NCBI GenBank assembly: GCA_036346355.1
Contig: CM070577.1
Location: 44,030,309-44,094,308 of the forward strand
Source: Rhipidocladum racemiflorum
Taxonomy: Eukaryota > Streptophyta > Magnoliopsida > Poales > Poaceae
DNA: 64,000 nucleotides
Direction of reading: 5' to 3'
The notes beneath the pieces are model-generated. The model saw nothing but the letters and a program-made list of their open reading frames with translations. It had not been told where the DNA came from and searched no databases. The position numbers and the translations under genes are program-made. Shown here one piece after another: positions 45,354-57,045 of this stretch (position 1 is its first letter; each line of letters starts with the position of its first letter).

Positions 45354-48300
45354 GCTTCTCGCGCGAGGAAGAAGAAAATATGGCTAGTGGATTCCGGATG
45401 CTCACGCCACATGTACGGTGATAAGAATTGGTTCTCCTCCCTCACTCGTGCATCTTGTGCTGAAAGTGTTACTTTTGGAGATGCCTCTTCCTCTTTTGTT
45501 GTGGCAAAAGGTACAGTGAAGGTAAGTGACAAGTTTATGTTCAAGGATGCGGCTCTTGTTGAAAACTTGAAATATAACTTGCTTTCTGTCTCACAAATGA
45601 TTGATGAAGATCTTGAAATAAGCTTTAAGAAAAATGAATGCATAGTGTTACATGCTTCAAGTGATCTTGTTTTCAGGATTTCACTCTTTGGAAGAGTATT
45701 TAAAGCTGATTTTGATGCATCACCTTCTTCTAAGCATAGGTGTCTAGCTGCCAATGTTTCCAAAGATTTATTCTTTTGGCATCGTAGACTTGGTCATGTT
45801 GGTTTTGATCATCTTACTTGTGTAAGTGGTTTAGAACTCATACGTGGCTTGCCTAAACTTAAGGGTGATAGCAATCTAGTATGCTCTTCTTGTAGACATG
45901 GTAAGATGATTGCAGGTTCACATCCACCTCTTACCATGGTGATGACAAATGCTCCAGGACAGCTACTACATCTTGATACAGTTGGACCATCTCGAGTTCA
46001 ATCCTTTGGAGGCAAATGGTATGTTCTTGTTATTGTTGATGATTACTCTAGATACTCTTGGGTATACTTTATGGCATCTAAGGATGAGGCTTTTAGTTAT
46101 TTTAGAAGTCTTGTGCTTAGGCTTTATGTTGATCATCCAGGAGCTCTTAGAGCTATTAGAAGTGATAATGGAACTGAGTTTAAAAATTCTTCTTTTAATC
46201 ATTTTTGTGCTGTAAAAGGAATTGATCATCAATTTTCTTCACCTAGAGTGCCTCAACAGAATGGTGTAGTTGAAAGGAAAAACAGAACATTAGTTGAAAT
46301 GACTAGAACTATGCTAGATGAACATCACACTCCTAGGAATTTTTGGGCTGAAGCGATTTCAACTGCTTGCTATGTTTCAAACCGTGTGTTTTTGAGATCA
46401 AATTTGGGTAAGACTCATATGAGCTTCAGTTTGGACATAGATCTTCTGTTTCTCACTTTCGAGTTTTTGGATGCAAATGCTTTGTCTTGAAATCTGGAAA
46501 TCTTGATAAATTTGAAGCTAGATCAATGGATGGCATTTTTCTTGGATATCCTGCTCATACTCGTGGCTATCTTGTGCTTGTTTCGGAGACTAACAAAAAT
46601 GTGGAAACTTGTGAAGTTACTTTTGATGAGGCTAGTCCACGCACTAGTCCAAGTGATGCAGGTACAGGCGCATATGTTCAGGGGGAGAAAATCTTTGAAG
46701 ATAATGATGATGTTGAAGATGAGGTCTTGACTCTTCCTAATGCACAACAAGCTGTAGCACCTTTGGCACCTACTACTACATCATCTACAGCTAACCATCC
46801 TCAAGCTACAACATCATCTGTACATGCTGAAAATGAAGAAGAAAAAGAAGAAGTTTCAAAAGCCAAAGCTCCCTTGCGCATTCAGAAAATGCATCCATTT
46901 GAACAAATGATTGGAGACCTAAATGAGAGAATCACCCGATCCAGGTTTATTCATTCTAATACTCATGCTCATCCTGCTTTAGTTGCTTCTTTTGAACCCA
47001 AAGATATATCTCATGCATTATCTGACGAATCTTGGATCAATGCCATGCATGAAGAATTAGAGAATTTTGAATGAAATAAAGTTCGGAAACTAGTCTCACC
47101 ACCTCCTGATTTTAATGTTATTGGAACTAGATGGGTTTTCAAAAAAAACAAAGTGAGGATGGTGTTGTTGTTAGAAACAAGGCTAGATTGTTTGCTCAAG
47201 GTTTTACTCAAGTTGAAGGCTTAGATTTTGAAGAAAACTTTGCTCCTGGTGCTAGAATTGAAGCCATTAGAATTCTTTTAGCATTTGCTACATCTAAAGG
47301 TTTTAGATTGTATCAAATGGATGTGAAAAGTGCTTTTCTTAATGGCTACATAAATGAGGAGGTTTATGTCAAGCAACCACCTAGTTTTGAAAATCCAAAG
47401 TTTCCAAATCATGTGTTCAAACTGTCAAAAGCTTTGTATGGTTTAAAACAAGCCCCTAGAGCATGGTATGATAGGCTAAAAACCTTTTTACTTGAAACGG
47501 GGTTTTCAATGGGAAAAGTTGACAAAACTATCTTTTTACTCAAGCAAGGCAATGATCAATTGTTCGTTCAGATTTATGTTGATGCTATTATATTTGGTGG
47601 TTCCTCTCTTGTTTTAGTGTCTAAGTTTTCAGAAACCACGAGGGACAAATTTGAGATGAGTATGATGGGTGAGTTGACATACTTCTTGGGATTTCAAATC
47701 AAACAATTAAATGAAGGTACTTTTGTGCATCAAAGCAAATACACAAAAGACTTGCTACATCGTTTTGGGATAGAAAACAGCAAGCCAATCATGTCACCCA
47801 TGGAAAGCACTTGCACACTTGATCCGGATGAAGATGGTGAGCCGGTTGATCAAAAGGAATATGGAAGCATGATATGTTCACTTTTGTACTTCACTGCATC
47901 AAGGCCGGATATACAATTTGCTGTGTGCTCGTTTTTAAGCTTCCCCACCTGCTTCACATCGACAAGCTGTCAAGCGAATTTTCAGGTATCTCCATGGTAC
48001 TCAAGATTTTGGCATTTGGCTTTCTGCTTCCTCATGCATTAGTTTAAGAGCTTTCTCTGATGCTGATTTTGGAGGATGTAGAATTGATAGAAAAAGTACA
48101 TCTGGTACATGTCATTTCTTAGGCAATTCTCTTATTGCATGGTCATCTAGAAAACAATCTTCTGCTACACAATCAACTGCTGAATCTGAATATGTGGCTG
48201 CTACTAGTTGTTGTTCTCAAATTATTTGGATAGTAGCTACACTTAAAGATTATGGAGTTAATTTGGATAGTCTTCCTCTTTTGTGTGATAACACTAGTGC

Positions 48301-48521
48301 AATTTGCATTGCTAAGAACCCATGTGCAACATTCTAGAACAAAACACATTGATATTAGATTTCACTTTCTAAGAGATCATGTTGAAAAAGGGAACATTGT
48401 GCTTCATCATGTGGATACTGAACATCAATTGGCAGACATTGTCACAAAACCTTTGTCTTCTTCTCGTTTTGCTTTTATTCGGGGAGAACTTGGGATTGTT
48501 CATTCAATGGGTTTATTTTGA
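45354..48521 (+). pseudogene. Sirevirus pol (protease-integrase-RT-RNase H)
   Basis: In frame after the gag TAG: protease WLVDSGCSRHM (about 45384); GAG-pre-integrase/HHCC FWHRRLGHVGFDHL…CSSCRHGKM; integrase core with HLDTVGP, RSDNGTEF and QQNGVVERKNR. A frameshift near 46415 is followed by the frame with SMDGIFLGYP. TGA 47072-47074 interrupts it, and a frameshift lies in an A-run near 47140. RT follows: MDVKSAFLNG, LKQAPRAWYDRL, and YVDA at about 47575-47586, where the second active-site Asp is Ala. Further shifts near 47935 and 48320 break RNase H (SDADFGG, TAESEYVAA, KHIDIRFHFLRD). Stop near 48521. Copia domain order; non-functional. Confidence 0.85.
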
Positions 48522-49628
48522 GGGGGATTTTCCTTGCCAAGTTCTTTCACTTGATGAGCTTACTTTATCATATTTCTTTATATATTATGTAAATGAGCTG
48601 ATATATGAGAATCTAAATTGTCTCACTTGAACTAAAAATGACATTGCGGAATTTCTTGATCTGACTGCCTATAGCTAAATACTCTGTGATATCTTACACT
48701 TCTAGGCTTGATATTGAATCTTCTTGACAAATTTGGGCTATGGAGCAAGTGTGTTTTTAGCTTTACTCTTTCATAAGACATTTTAATCACTTTTGCATGT
48801 TTACAATCAAAGAAAAGGTAAAGAAAAGGGAATCAGCAAAAAAAGGGATTGTTAAAAGCAAAGGCCTCAAGTTATGTGCTTCAGGTATGTTTTCCCTAAA
48901 AAGATAAGATGTATGCTTCAAGCATGCCATTCCCTCAAGATAAGATCTATGCTTCAAGCATGCCACTCAAAGAAAATAAAAGAAGTATGTTTCAAGCATG
49001 CCACATGCAGTTTATTGTTTAAAGATTAAATTGGTTTACTAGATTGGAGTTGAAACTACTTGCTCGCCCTAAGTTGTTAGTTGCTTCAATTTTGAGCCTT
49101 GCTTTTCTGCTGAGATCTTGCTTAGTACTTGGCTATAGTTGACTGAATTGAGTTTGAGATGCATGTCATTCCCTAACTTGTTAAAATCACATTAAGTTCA
49201 TGTATTTTGCATATTATGTGATATATAAGGTTATATGATCGAATGAGCTCATCTTTTCCTATATTGGCACTCTTTTATTTCCCCTTGTGAAATCATTGCT
49301 ACAGGGAAAATTATGAACTTGTTTTTCTCTCTTTTGTACTCTTGATGAATCCATTGTCAAAGGGGTAGAAGTTTAAGGAAAAAGGGGGATAAGTTTTTGA
49401 AATTTTGGGAGAACTTTGGAGAATTTTGGAATTTTTGGGCACATTGCACAATCACACACATTTTCTTCTAAGGGGGAGATTTTTTGTATTTTCACTCAGG
49501 GAGAGTTTTTACTTTGCATATTGGTCAAAGGGGGAGATTCCTTGGTCTGTTCAAAAATCCTTTTGTGAAGTGAATGCCAAATGTTCAATTCTAAGTGGTG
49601 TTGCCAATGTTTTCATCAAGGGGGAGAT
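48522..49628 (+). other. Sirevirus pol-LTR spacer with repeated polypurine tracts
   Basis: No ORF of note. Contains AGGGGGA-type tracts at about 48521, 49383, 49470, 49530 and 49619, the last directly before the 3' LTR. It also has three copies of a short palindrome (48913-48999). Repeated PPTs are a Sirevirus hallmark. Confidence 0.75.
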
Positions 49629-49689
49629 TGTGAAATCATGTGCTGAAAAATTGGCTTAGAATTGAATTTGCAAATGTGTGTGCATGTGG

Positions 49690-50190
49690 TTCTTTTAGCG
49701 CCGGACTGAATTTCACAAAAACAGTAAGTTTCCTATCTGCGCCGGACCGTTTCTGGCATCTATGCCTGACTAAATATTTGGTCCGCCGTGAACATGTTTT
49801 TGAGGCCTGAATTCATATCTACGCCGGACCAAATTGTTGGTCCGTGGTGAACTGCGTTTTTTACGGCTGTTTCTACATGCACGCCGGACCAAAGATTTGG
49901 TCCATTGTGAACGCACTTTTTTGAATACTTGTGCCGGACCAAATTTGTTGATAAATAGTAAGTCCTTATGTTACGCCGGACCATGCACGCCGGACAAAAT
50001 TCTTGGTCCATCGTGAACGCATTTTTTAGCGTTGTTTTTGCATATACGCCGGATCAAAAATTTGGTCCGTCATCAACGTGTTTTTGAACATGTTTGCCTT
50101 GAATTAAACTGAGATTTTTGCGTGTACGCCAGACCAAGTTTTTGGTCCGTCGTGAGTTGCACCGGACCGGTGTTTAGTCCGGTGTTAATG
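49690..50190 (+). repeat. Palindrome array in Sirevirus LTR
   Basis: Around seven units spaced about 60-65 bp. Each is built as CGCCGGACCAAAtttTTGGTCCGtcGTGAAC, so each can fold back on itself. Such tandem imperfect palindromes upstream of the promoter are described for Sireviruses as conserved cis elements. A similar array is at 63050-63500. Confidence 0.8.
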
Positions 50191-50299
50191 GTCTTTTGCT
50201 CGATTAGAGTTTTGAGCAATTTTGGAATTGAATTTTGGTTTGAATTTGATATTATGAAATTCGTGAGAATTTCATGATGCTTGTTTTGAAGTGGACTAT

Positions 50300-50681
50300 T
50301 GTAGTGGCTCAGTTACAGAGTCCAGCCCATCATATCCCGAGCCATCGGGTGAATGAAGCACGGCCCATGTTTTATCCAAAGCAGAGCGGGGCAAACAAAG
50401 CATTGCTTCGACCGAACCTACGACGCGGAGCGAAGCAGAATAGCGACAAAAGCAGCGAAGAAAGGCACCCTCGCAGTCCACGAAGACACACCCGACAACA
50501 CCATCAAATAAATCTGACACCCTGCAAAAAGAAAAAGGAAAACGACAAGATCCTGTCAGGACCAGTCGGGAAGAGCAAAATGGGACGCGCACGAAGGGAC
50601 AGTTTCTCCATGTTCCCCTCCTATAAAAAGAGAAGAAAGAGCCCACAAAAAACACACACCCCTGTGGTCATAACCACAACA
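50300..50681 (+). repeat. 5' LTR of Tat2 (382 bp)
   Basis: TGTAGTGGCTCAGTTACAG to ATAACCACAACA. TATA-like CCTATAAAAAG at about 50622. A 119-codon minus-strand frame spans it but is identical in the 3' LTR and has no known domain. Confidence 0.92.
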
Positions 50682-50682
50682 C

Positions 50683-50698
50683 TGGCGCCGTCCGTGGG
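50683..50698 (+). other. Primer binding site of Tat2
   Basis: TGGCGCCGTCCGTGGG starts two bases after the LTR. TGGCGCC-type PBSs, not initiator-Met, are usual in Tat elements. Confidence 0.8.
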
Positions 50699-50755
50699 GA
50701 GCGAAAGAAGGTGAAGCTCACCAATCTAGACGACGAACACGTTTTCCAAAAAACC

Positions 50756-52145
50756 ATGCCACCAAAGAAGGGAGCAGGGGCAGCGTCTAAGGAGACGTCG
50801 CCGACGGGAGCAACGGCGACGGCTGGAGCGAGCGGATCCAGACGATCCACCAGGAGCCGATCGCGCGGACAACTTCAGCTCCTGAACGAGGAGGATCGCG
50901 TTTTGGCTCCGGCAACAACAAGGGAAGCTCCGGGGGCGCCACCTCCACAAACTCCGGCGACGGCGCGCAAGCGCCCCAAACAGCGTCCCCAGCTGCAGGT
51001 GTACACGCCGATGATGGGAGGAGACATAGCGAAGCCTCAACCCCGACTCGCCGCCAAGTCGGCAAAGGGCGAAAAGGAGGCTTCGAAGGGGGGACCGGGA
51101 GTCAGGAGGCGATCGACCCCAACATACACGCGCTGATGGAGGCCAACGAAAGGCTTATGGCGAAGTAAAGCGTTCTTGCAGGAACAACAAGAATGGAGGT
51201 GTGAGGAATCTCAAGATTACAGCCCAAGCCGGGAGGTATCTTCTCCAACATACATGAGAACGGAAAGGGAGGAAAGCGACTTGAACCCTCTCGGCGTCAG
51301 GCTTCGAACAAAAAGGTGGCCCTCACCGGGAAGCTTCAAACTCCCCGCAGTAAAACCGTATGATGGCAAAACCAACCCAAGGGAATTTCTTCGTGTCTAC
51401 GACACGGCCATGGAAGCTGCTGGAGGCGATGACGATATTAAAGCCAAAGGATTGCTATTGGCGCTGGAGGGGATAGCCTTATCCTGGTATTCCTCCTTGG
51501 AGCCAAATTCTATCACCAACTGGCCGCAACTCCGGGCGAAACTCGAAGGCAACTTTCAAGGCAACGTTGACGGGATTAAAGAGGAAAGCGACCTATTTGC
51601 AATTAAACAGCATGAAGGCGAAACCCTAAAGAGTTATTTCCAGCGATTTTCTCGAATCAAATGCCAAGTTCGAGGGGTTAGCGACACAACCATAATCAAC
51701 GCCGTGCGTTTTGGGTTGCGAAGGGGGCCGTTGGCGGAGAGACTTGCACGCAAGGAAGTACGCTCCGTGGAAGAGCTATTCGCAAAGATGAGGGAATACG
51801 CCAGGGCAGAGGAAGATCATCTCCGGAGAGAGGATGGGCCGCTGCGAAAGCGAAGAGATGGGCCCACGCAAGAGGGACCGGAGGAAGATCCTCCCCGAGG
51901 GCATGGCGAAGGCAGCGCTGAGAACCAGCCAGAAGAGACAAGGGAAGGAGGATCCACTATGTGGAAAATCAGGCGAATCAAGGAGAGTTTGGAGGACAGC
52001 GAAAATGGAGTTCGCCAATGGAGCAGGGGAGGCCAAAGGGAGGAATCCATTTGGACAGTAAGGAGGAGCAAAGCCGAAAATGGTATACCTGTGAATATCA
52101 TGGCGACAACAACACGCACGACACCGCACATTGCAAGGTAATTGA
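50756..52145 (+). pseudogene. Tat2 gag
   Basis: ATG 50756 (MPPKKGAGAASKE) opens a basic, Ala/Ser/Pro-rich N-terminus that ends at TGA near 51134. The alternative frame (ALMEANERLMAK) hits TAA at about 51166. The capsid follows in the 51176-52141 frame: FKLPAVKPYDGKTNPREFL…WYSSLEPNSITNWPQLRAKL, a retrotransposon gag domain at about 51335-51700. The nucleocapsid-like CEYHGDNNTHDTAHC is read in yet another frame (about 52087-52131). At least three frame changes are needed, so no intact gag is made from this copy. Confidence 0.82.
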
Positions 52146-54925
52146 AGGCTATCGTCGCTTCGAAAGAAAGCGAAGGGACGCGGGGGTTCATCCCCCAGTG
52201 CCGGCGTCACCCCCAGCCGAGCACCGTCCTCCTCCTCCTCCCCCTCCCGGAGGAGTAAATCAGCTCCGACGCGTAATCAACGTCATTGCCGGGGGCTCCT
52301 CCTCACACCTCTCGTCGAAAAGGCAAAGGAAGGCTTACGCAAGGCAAATTAACCACGTAGGACTTAGCCCGGTCGGCCCCGCCCCGAAGGAACTTGAACC
52401 AATCACTTTTACACAAGAAGATGCAGCGGGAGTGCATTTCCCACATCAAGACTCTTTGGTCGTAACGGCGATCATCGCCGAGTGCGAAATTCGTCGAGTG
52501 TTGATCGACGGGGGAAGTGCTGCGGACATTCTGTCGGCGGAGGCTTTTCGACAAATGATGATACCCCGCGATCGACTGAAGAAGTCGGAGGTACCATTGG
52601 TGGGATTTGGGGGCCACACAGTTAACACCCTCGGACAAGTGGAGCTGGAGGTCACCTTCGCAAGCGTCCGCAGTCAAATATCCAACCTAGTCACATTCGG
52701 CGTAGTGGATATACCCTTCGATATAACGCCATCCTCGGTCGGGGTCGCCGACGTATGGCAGCAGTTATCCACCACGGATTCCTGTGTATGAAGATCCCGT
52801 CGGGGAGTGGCGTTATCACGGTCAAAGGAGACCAAGCCCTCGCCAGGAAAATAGACATGGAGAATCCCTCTCGGGTTAGGTATGTTCGTACCACCGAGCA
52901 GGACCTGACAACAATGCCTCGAGGAAAATGGTTCCCCAAACTGCAGCCCCAGGGTGAAACAAGGCGGGTGCCCCTTCACCCAGGAGGAGAGAGGATTATA
53001 ACTCTCAGCGCCACACTCACCCCCAGCGAAGAAAGATACTTAATGCAGCTTCTCCAGGAATACGAGACAGTATTCGCGTGGGGACCGGAGGACCTTCCGG
53101 GGGTTAAAAGGGAAACAGTCGAGCACGCCTTGGCAACCAGCGAAAGTGTCAAGCCGAAGAAGCAGAAGCTCCGGAAGCTCTCCATTGAGAGGCAAGCTGC
53201 GGCCAAGGCGGAGGTGGTGAAGCTCCTCCAGGCGAGAATCAGACGGAGGCGGTCCATACGGAGTGGTTGGCCAATGTGGTCCTGGTCAAAAAAGCCAGCG
53301 GGGCTTGGAGGATGTGTATCGATTTCACCGACCTCAACAAGGCGTGTCCTAAAGATGACTTCCCCCTCCCCCGCATCGATCAACTCGTTGACTCAACCTC
53401 CGGGTCAGAAAGGATGAGTTTCCTTGATGCTTATTTCGGGTATCACCAAATTTATATGCGGAAGGAAGACGAGGACAAGACGGCGTTCATCACCCCCTTC
53501 GGCACTTACTGTTTTATTCGGATGCCGTTCGGTCTTAAAAATGCAGGTGCTACCTTCGCACGTCTTATCACCAAGGTTTTCGCGAACCAATTAGGAAAGA
53601 ACATGGAAGCATACGTCGATGACATCATCGTTAAAAGCGAGAAGAAGGAAGACCATTTAACCGATCTCAGGGAGACTTTCAACAGCCTGAGAGCTGAGAG
53701 GATGAAGCTCAACCCGAACAAGTGCGTCTTCGGCGTAGATGCGGGACAATTGCTGGGATTCCTGGTGTCACAACGGGGCATCGAAGCGAACCCCGAGAAG
53801 ATAAGAGCTATCCAAGATATGGCCCCGCCCAAGAATGTGAAAGAGGTACAACGTTTAGCATAGAGGCTTGCCGCCCTCAACCGCTTCCTTCCTAAGTCCG
53901 CGGAGCAGAGTCTACCCATCTTCAAAGCACTGCAATACAGCGGCACTTTCTCTTGGACAGAGGAATGCCAGCTCGCCTTCGACAAGTTGAAGCAAAACCT
54001 TATGGAGGTGCCAACCCTACGAAGCCCGAAGCAAGGCGAAGAGCTTTTATTGTATTTGGCAGCAAGCCCCTCGGCTGTCAATGCAGTACTGGTACAACCG
54101 CAAGGCGCAAAGCAACAACCAATCTACTTCGTCTCCGAGGCATTGCAGGGGGCGAGGTTGCGATACACGGAAATGGAGAAGCTGATGTATGCGTTGCTAA
54201 TGGCATCCAGGAAGCTTCGCCATTATTTCCAAGCTAACCGTATCAAAGTACCAACGGCATACCCCCTCGGCTCGATGTTGACCAATAGGGAGAGCACGGG
54301 ACGCATCAGTAAATGGGCGGTCGAACTAGCATCTTTTGAGTTGGGGATGATACCACGTACTGCCATTAAGAGTCAAGTTTTGGCCGACTTCGTGGTAGAA
54401 TGGACGTCTCCAACCTTCGAAGATGAGAGGATCCCAACGGTATGGACCATCAATTCGGATGGATCATGGGGAGTAAAGGGAGCTGGGATTGCAGCGATAG
54501 TGAGAGCCCCGGGGGGGGAGCTGGCTGAGTTCGCGGCAAGACTTCAATTTCCCTCGACTAACAACATGGCGGAGTATGAAGCACATTCTTTGGGGCTACG
54601 AAAGGCAAAAACCATGGGGGCAAGAAGAGCCATCTTGCAGACTGACTCAAAGTTGGTCCAAGGACAAATTTCCAAAGAATATCAAGTAAAGGACGAGCAA
54701 CTCCAAAAGTATGTGGAAGCAGTTCGCGCACTAGAAAAAGGCTTCGAGGGGTTCACTGTCCTCGCTATTCCAAGAGCCCAGAATACAAGAGCAGATGAAT
54801 TGGCAAAGATCGCTGCGACCGGAGGGACCACTGCCACCCACGCTTTTCTTGAGGAGCTCCAAGCCGCCTCAATTTCTTTGCATGTGAATGTAGTCACGAG
54901 CGAGGGTCGAGGACTGGAGAAGTGA
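52146..54925 (+). pseudogene. Tat2 protease, RT, RNase H and second (archaeal-type) RNase H
   Basis: Protease VLIDGGSAADIL at 52498-52533; DGGS instead of DSG/DTG is usual in Tat. Frameshifts lie near 52735 and 53240. RT: MCIDFTDLNKACPKD, DAYFGYHQI and YVDD at about 53612-53623. TAG 53861-53863 interrupts before the RT-RNase H connection. The first RNase H (FYFVSEAL-like region about 54000-54300) is degenerate. A second RNase H follows: Asp in NSDGSW (about 54458), Glu in MAEYEA (about 54570), Asp in LQTDSKLV (about 54645), Asp in TRADELAK (about 54792). An extra archaeal-type RNase H is an established acquisition of Tat-lineage elements. Ends at TGA 54923-54925 by frameshift. Confidence 0.82.
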
Positions 54926-56110
54926 AGTGTCACGATTACCTTCTTACAGGACGCTACCCCATGACGAGGCATCTTCAAGGCGTGTGGAAAGCGGGCAAAG
55001 AAATATGCCATAATAGAAGGGTTGCTTTTAGTAATAGACTCTGCGCTCCATGGCTTCGTTGCATTTCACGCGAAGAGGGGATACAAGCCCTACAAGAGGC
55101 GCACCAGGGACTGTGGAGCACACCAAGCCCCGAAGCCTCATTTGAAAGGTCTTAGGATGGGATTCTATTGGCCTTGGCTGAAGGGCGCGGAAGAGGTGGT
55201 CCGGCATTGCCACGCATGCCGATGGATGTCGAGGCGTAAGAAGGCCCCACCCGGCGAATCGCATCCGATACCGCCAATTTGGCCCTTCGCCAAGTGGGGA
55301 ATGGATATAGTAGGAGCATTGCCCAAAGCTCGAGCGAGTCTTGATTCGTGATAAATCGCGATTGACTATTTCTCTAGGTGGATTGAAGCGGAGCCGGTGT
55401 CAAAGATCACGGCTGAAGCAACGGTAAAATTTCTGTGGAAAGCGATCATATGCAGGTACGGGGTCCCTTTCCAAATTGTCACCGACAACGGGTCTCAATT
55501 CGACTCCCGGAGGTTCAAAGAGTATTGCGAGGATATCGGGATAGAGATCTGTTTTGCTTGATCGGACACCTGATCGAGCGAGTACATTGAAAGAGCAAAT
55601 GGATTGATCCTCGGCGGCATTAAAAAAGACTCCACGATTACGCCAAGGGCTCATGGCGGGACGAGCTCCCCAATGTTTTATGGGCCCTTCGGACATCGAC
55701 CTCGCGAACGCGAAATTCTCTCCGTTTCGACTCGTATTTGGAGAAGAAGCCGTTTCCGCCGAGAGATACAAGCCAAATCGCCCGGCGTGATTAAAGCTCC
55801 AAAGACAAGAAGATATAGAGGATACTTGCGACTTGAGGGAGGAGCAGAGACTTCAAGCCCTGAACACCATACAAGCATACGCGAAAGCCTCAACCCGAAG
55901 TTTCAACAAGAAGGTCGAAGCGAAGCCTAGCCAGGAGACATGGTGCTAAAGAAAGCGGCTCCAGCCTTTGCCAAGCTGGAAACGACGTGGGAAGGACCAT
56001 ATATCATCCAAGAATCTACGACAAAAGGGGCGCATAAGCTCGTTACGTTGCAAGGCAAGGAGGTGCCAAGAACTTGGAATACGGACGCTCTGAAGAAATT
56101 CTACCCGTAG
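54926..56110 (+). pseudogene. Tat2 integrase (heavily broken)
   Basis: Zinc module CHACRWMSRRKK (about 55208), first Asp GMDIVGALPKA (about 55300), second Asp VTDNGSQF (about 55482) and Glu in ERANGLI (about 55590) lie in three frames. A stop falls after the first Asp, and two more between the second Asp and the Glu, at the position of the normally conserved HPQSNG-type motif, which is unrecognisable. The C-terminal region GDMVLKKAAP…WEGPYIIQES and NTDALKKFYP ends at TAG 56108-56110. Confidence 0.8.
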
Positions 56111-56204
56111 GTTAAAAAAAAAATGTGTCTGTGCGTGTGTACGAAACTGAGTTTCTATCAATAAAGAAGAAAAAGTCCCCCTCAAGCCAAGATTTCGACT
56201 GATG

Positions 56205-57045
56205 CCACTTAGGAGCTTACGAACGCTTGGTCGTCCCAAAGCCCACCCGTTCCCAGCTCGGGAGACCTTGACCTCGCGCCGGGTAGGAGCTTCTGACGCT
56301 TGGTCGGGCCAAAGCCCCACCCGTTCCTCCGCTCAGGAGACCAGCGACCTCGCGGCGGGTAGGAGCTTCTGACGAACGCTTGGTCGGGCCAAAGCTCCAC
56401 CCGTTCCCTCGCTCAGGAGACCATGACCTCGCAGGGTAGGAGCTTACAAACACTTGGTCGGGCCAAAGCCCCACCCGTTCCCAGCTCAGGAGACCGGAGC
56501 CTCGCTACGGGTAGGAGCTTCTGAACGCTGGTCGGGCCAAAGCCCCACCCGTTCCTCCGCTCAGGAGACCCGCGACCTCGCGCCGGGTAGGAGCTTCTGA
56601 ACGCTGGTCGGGCCAAAGCCCCACCCGCTTCTTCCGCTCAGGAGACCCATGACCTCGTAGGGTAGGAGCTTCTGAATGCTTGGTCAGGCCAAAGCCCCAC
56701 CCGTTCCCTCGCTCAGGAGACCCATGACCTCGGCGGGTAGGAGCTTCTGACGCAACAGTCGGGCCAAAGCCCCACCCGTTCTCGCTCAGGAGACCCATGA
56801 CCTCGCGGCAGGGTAGGAGCTTACGAATGCTTGGTCAAGCCAAAGCCCCACCCGTTCCTCCGCTCCGGAGACCCGCAGCCTCGCCGGGTAGGAGCTTCTG
56901 AACGCTAGTCGGGCCAAAGCCCCACCCGTTCCCCGCTCAGGAGACCGCGACCTCGCGGCGGGTAGGAGCTTCTGACGCGCAGTCGGGCCAAAGCCCCACC
57001 CGTTCCTCCGCTCCGGAGACCCGCAGCCTCGCGCCGGATAGGAGT
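56205..57045 (+). repeat. 75-bp minisatellite between Tat2 pol and antisense module
   Basis: Eleven or so units starting GTAGGAGCTTCTGACGC, at about 56284, 56359, 56436, 56511, 56586, 56662, 56737, 56812, 56887 and 56962. Each contains GGGCCAAAGCCCCACCCGTT. The period is almost exactly 75 bp, a multiple of three, so several frames stay open without being genes. Confidence 0.92.

Noticed and set aside
50296..50655. 119-codon minus-strand frame in the Tat2 LTR, repeated at 61485-61844
   Set aside because: Duplicated only because LTRs are near-identical; Cys/Phe-rich, no domain, not adjacent to a promoter.
56209..56798. Several minus-strand frames with repeated WGFGPT and EAPTRREV peptides
   Set aside because: They arise from a 75-bp minisatellite whose period is a multiple of three; no start context or homologue.
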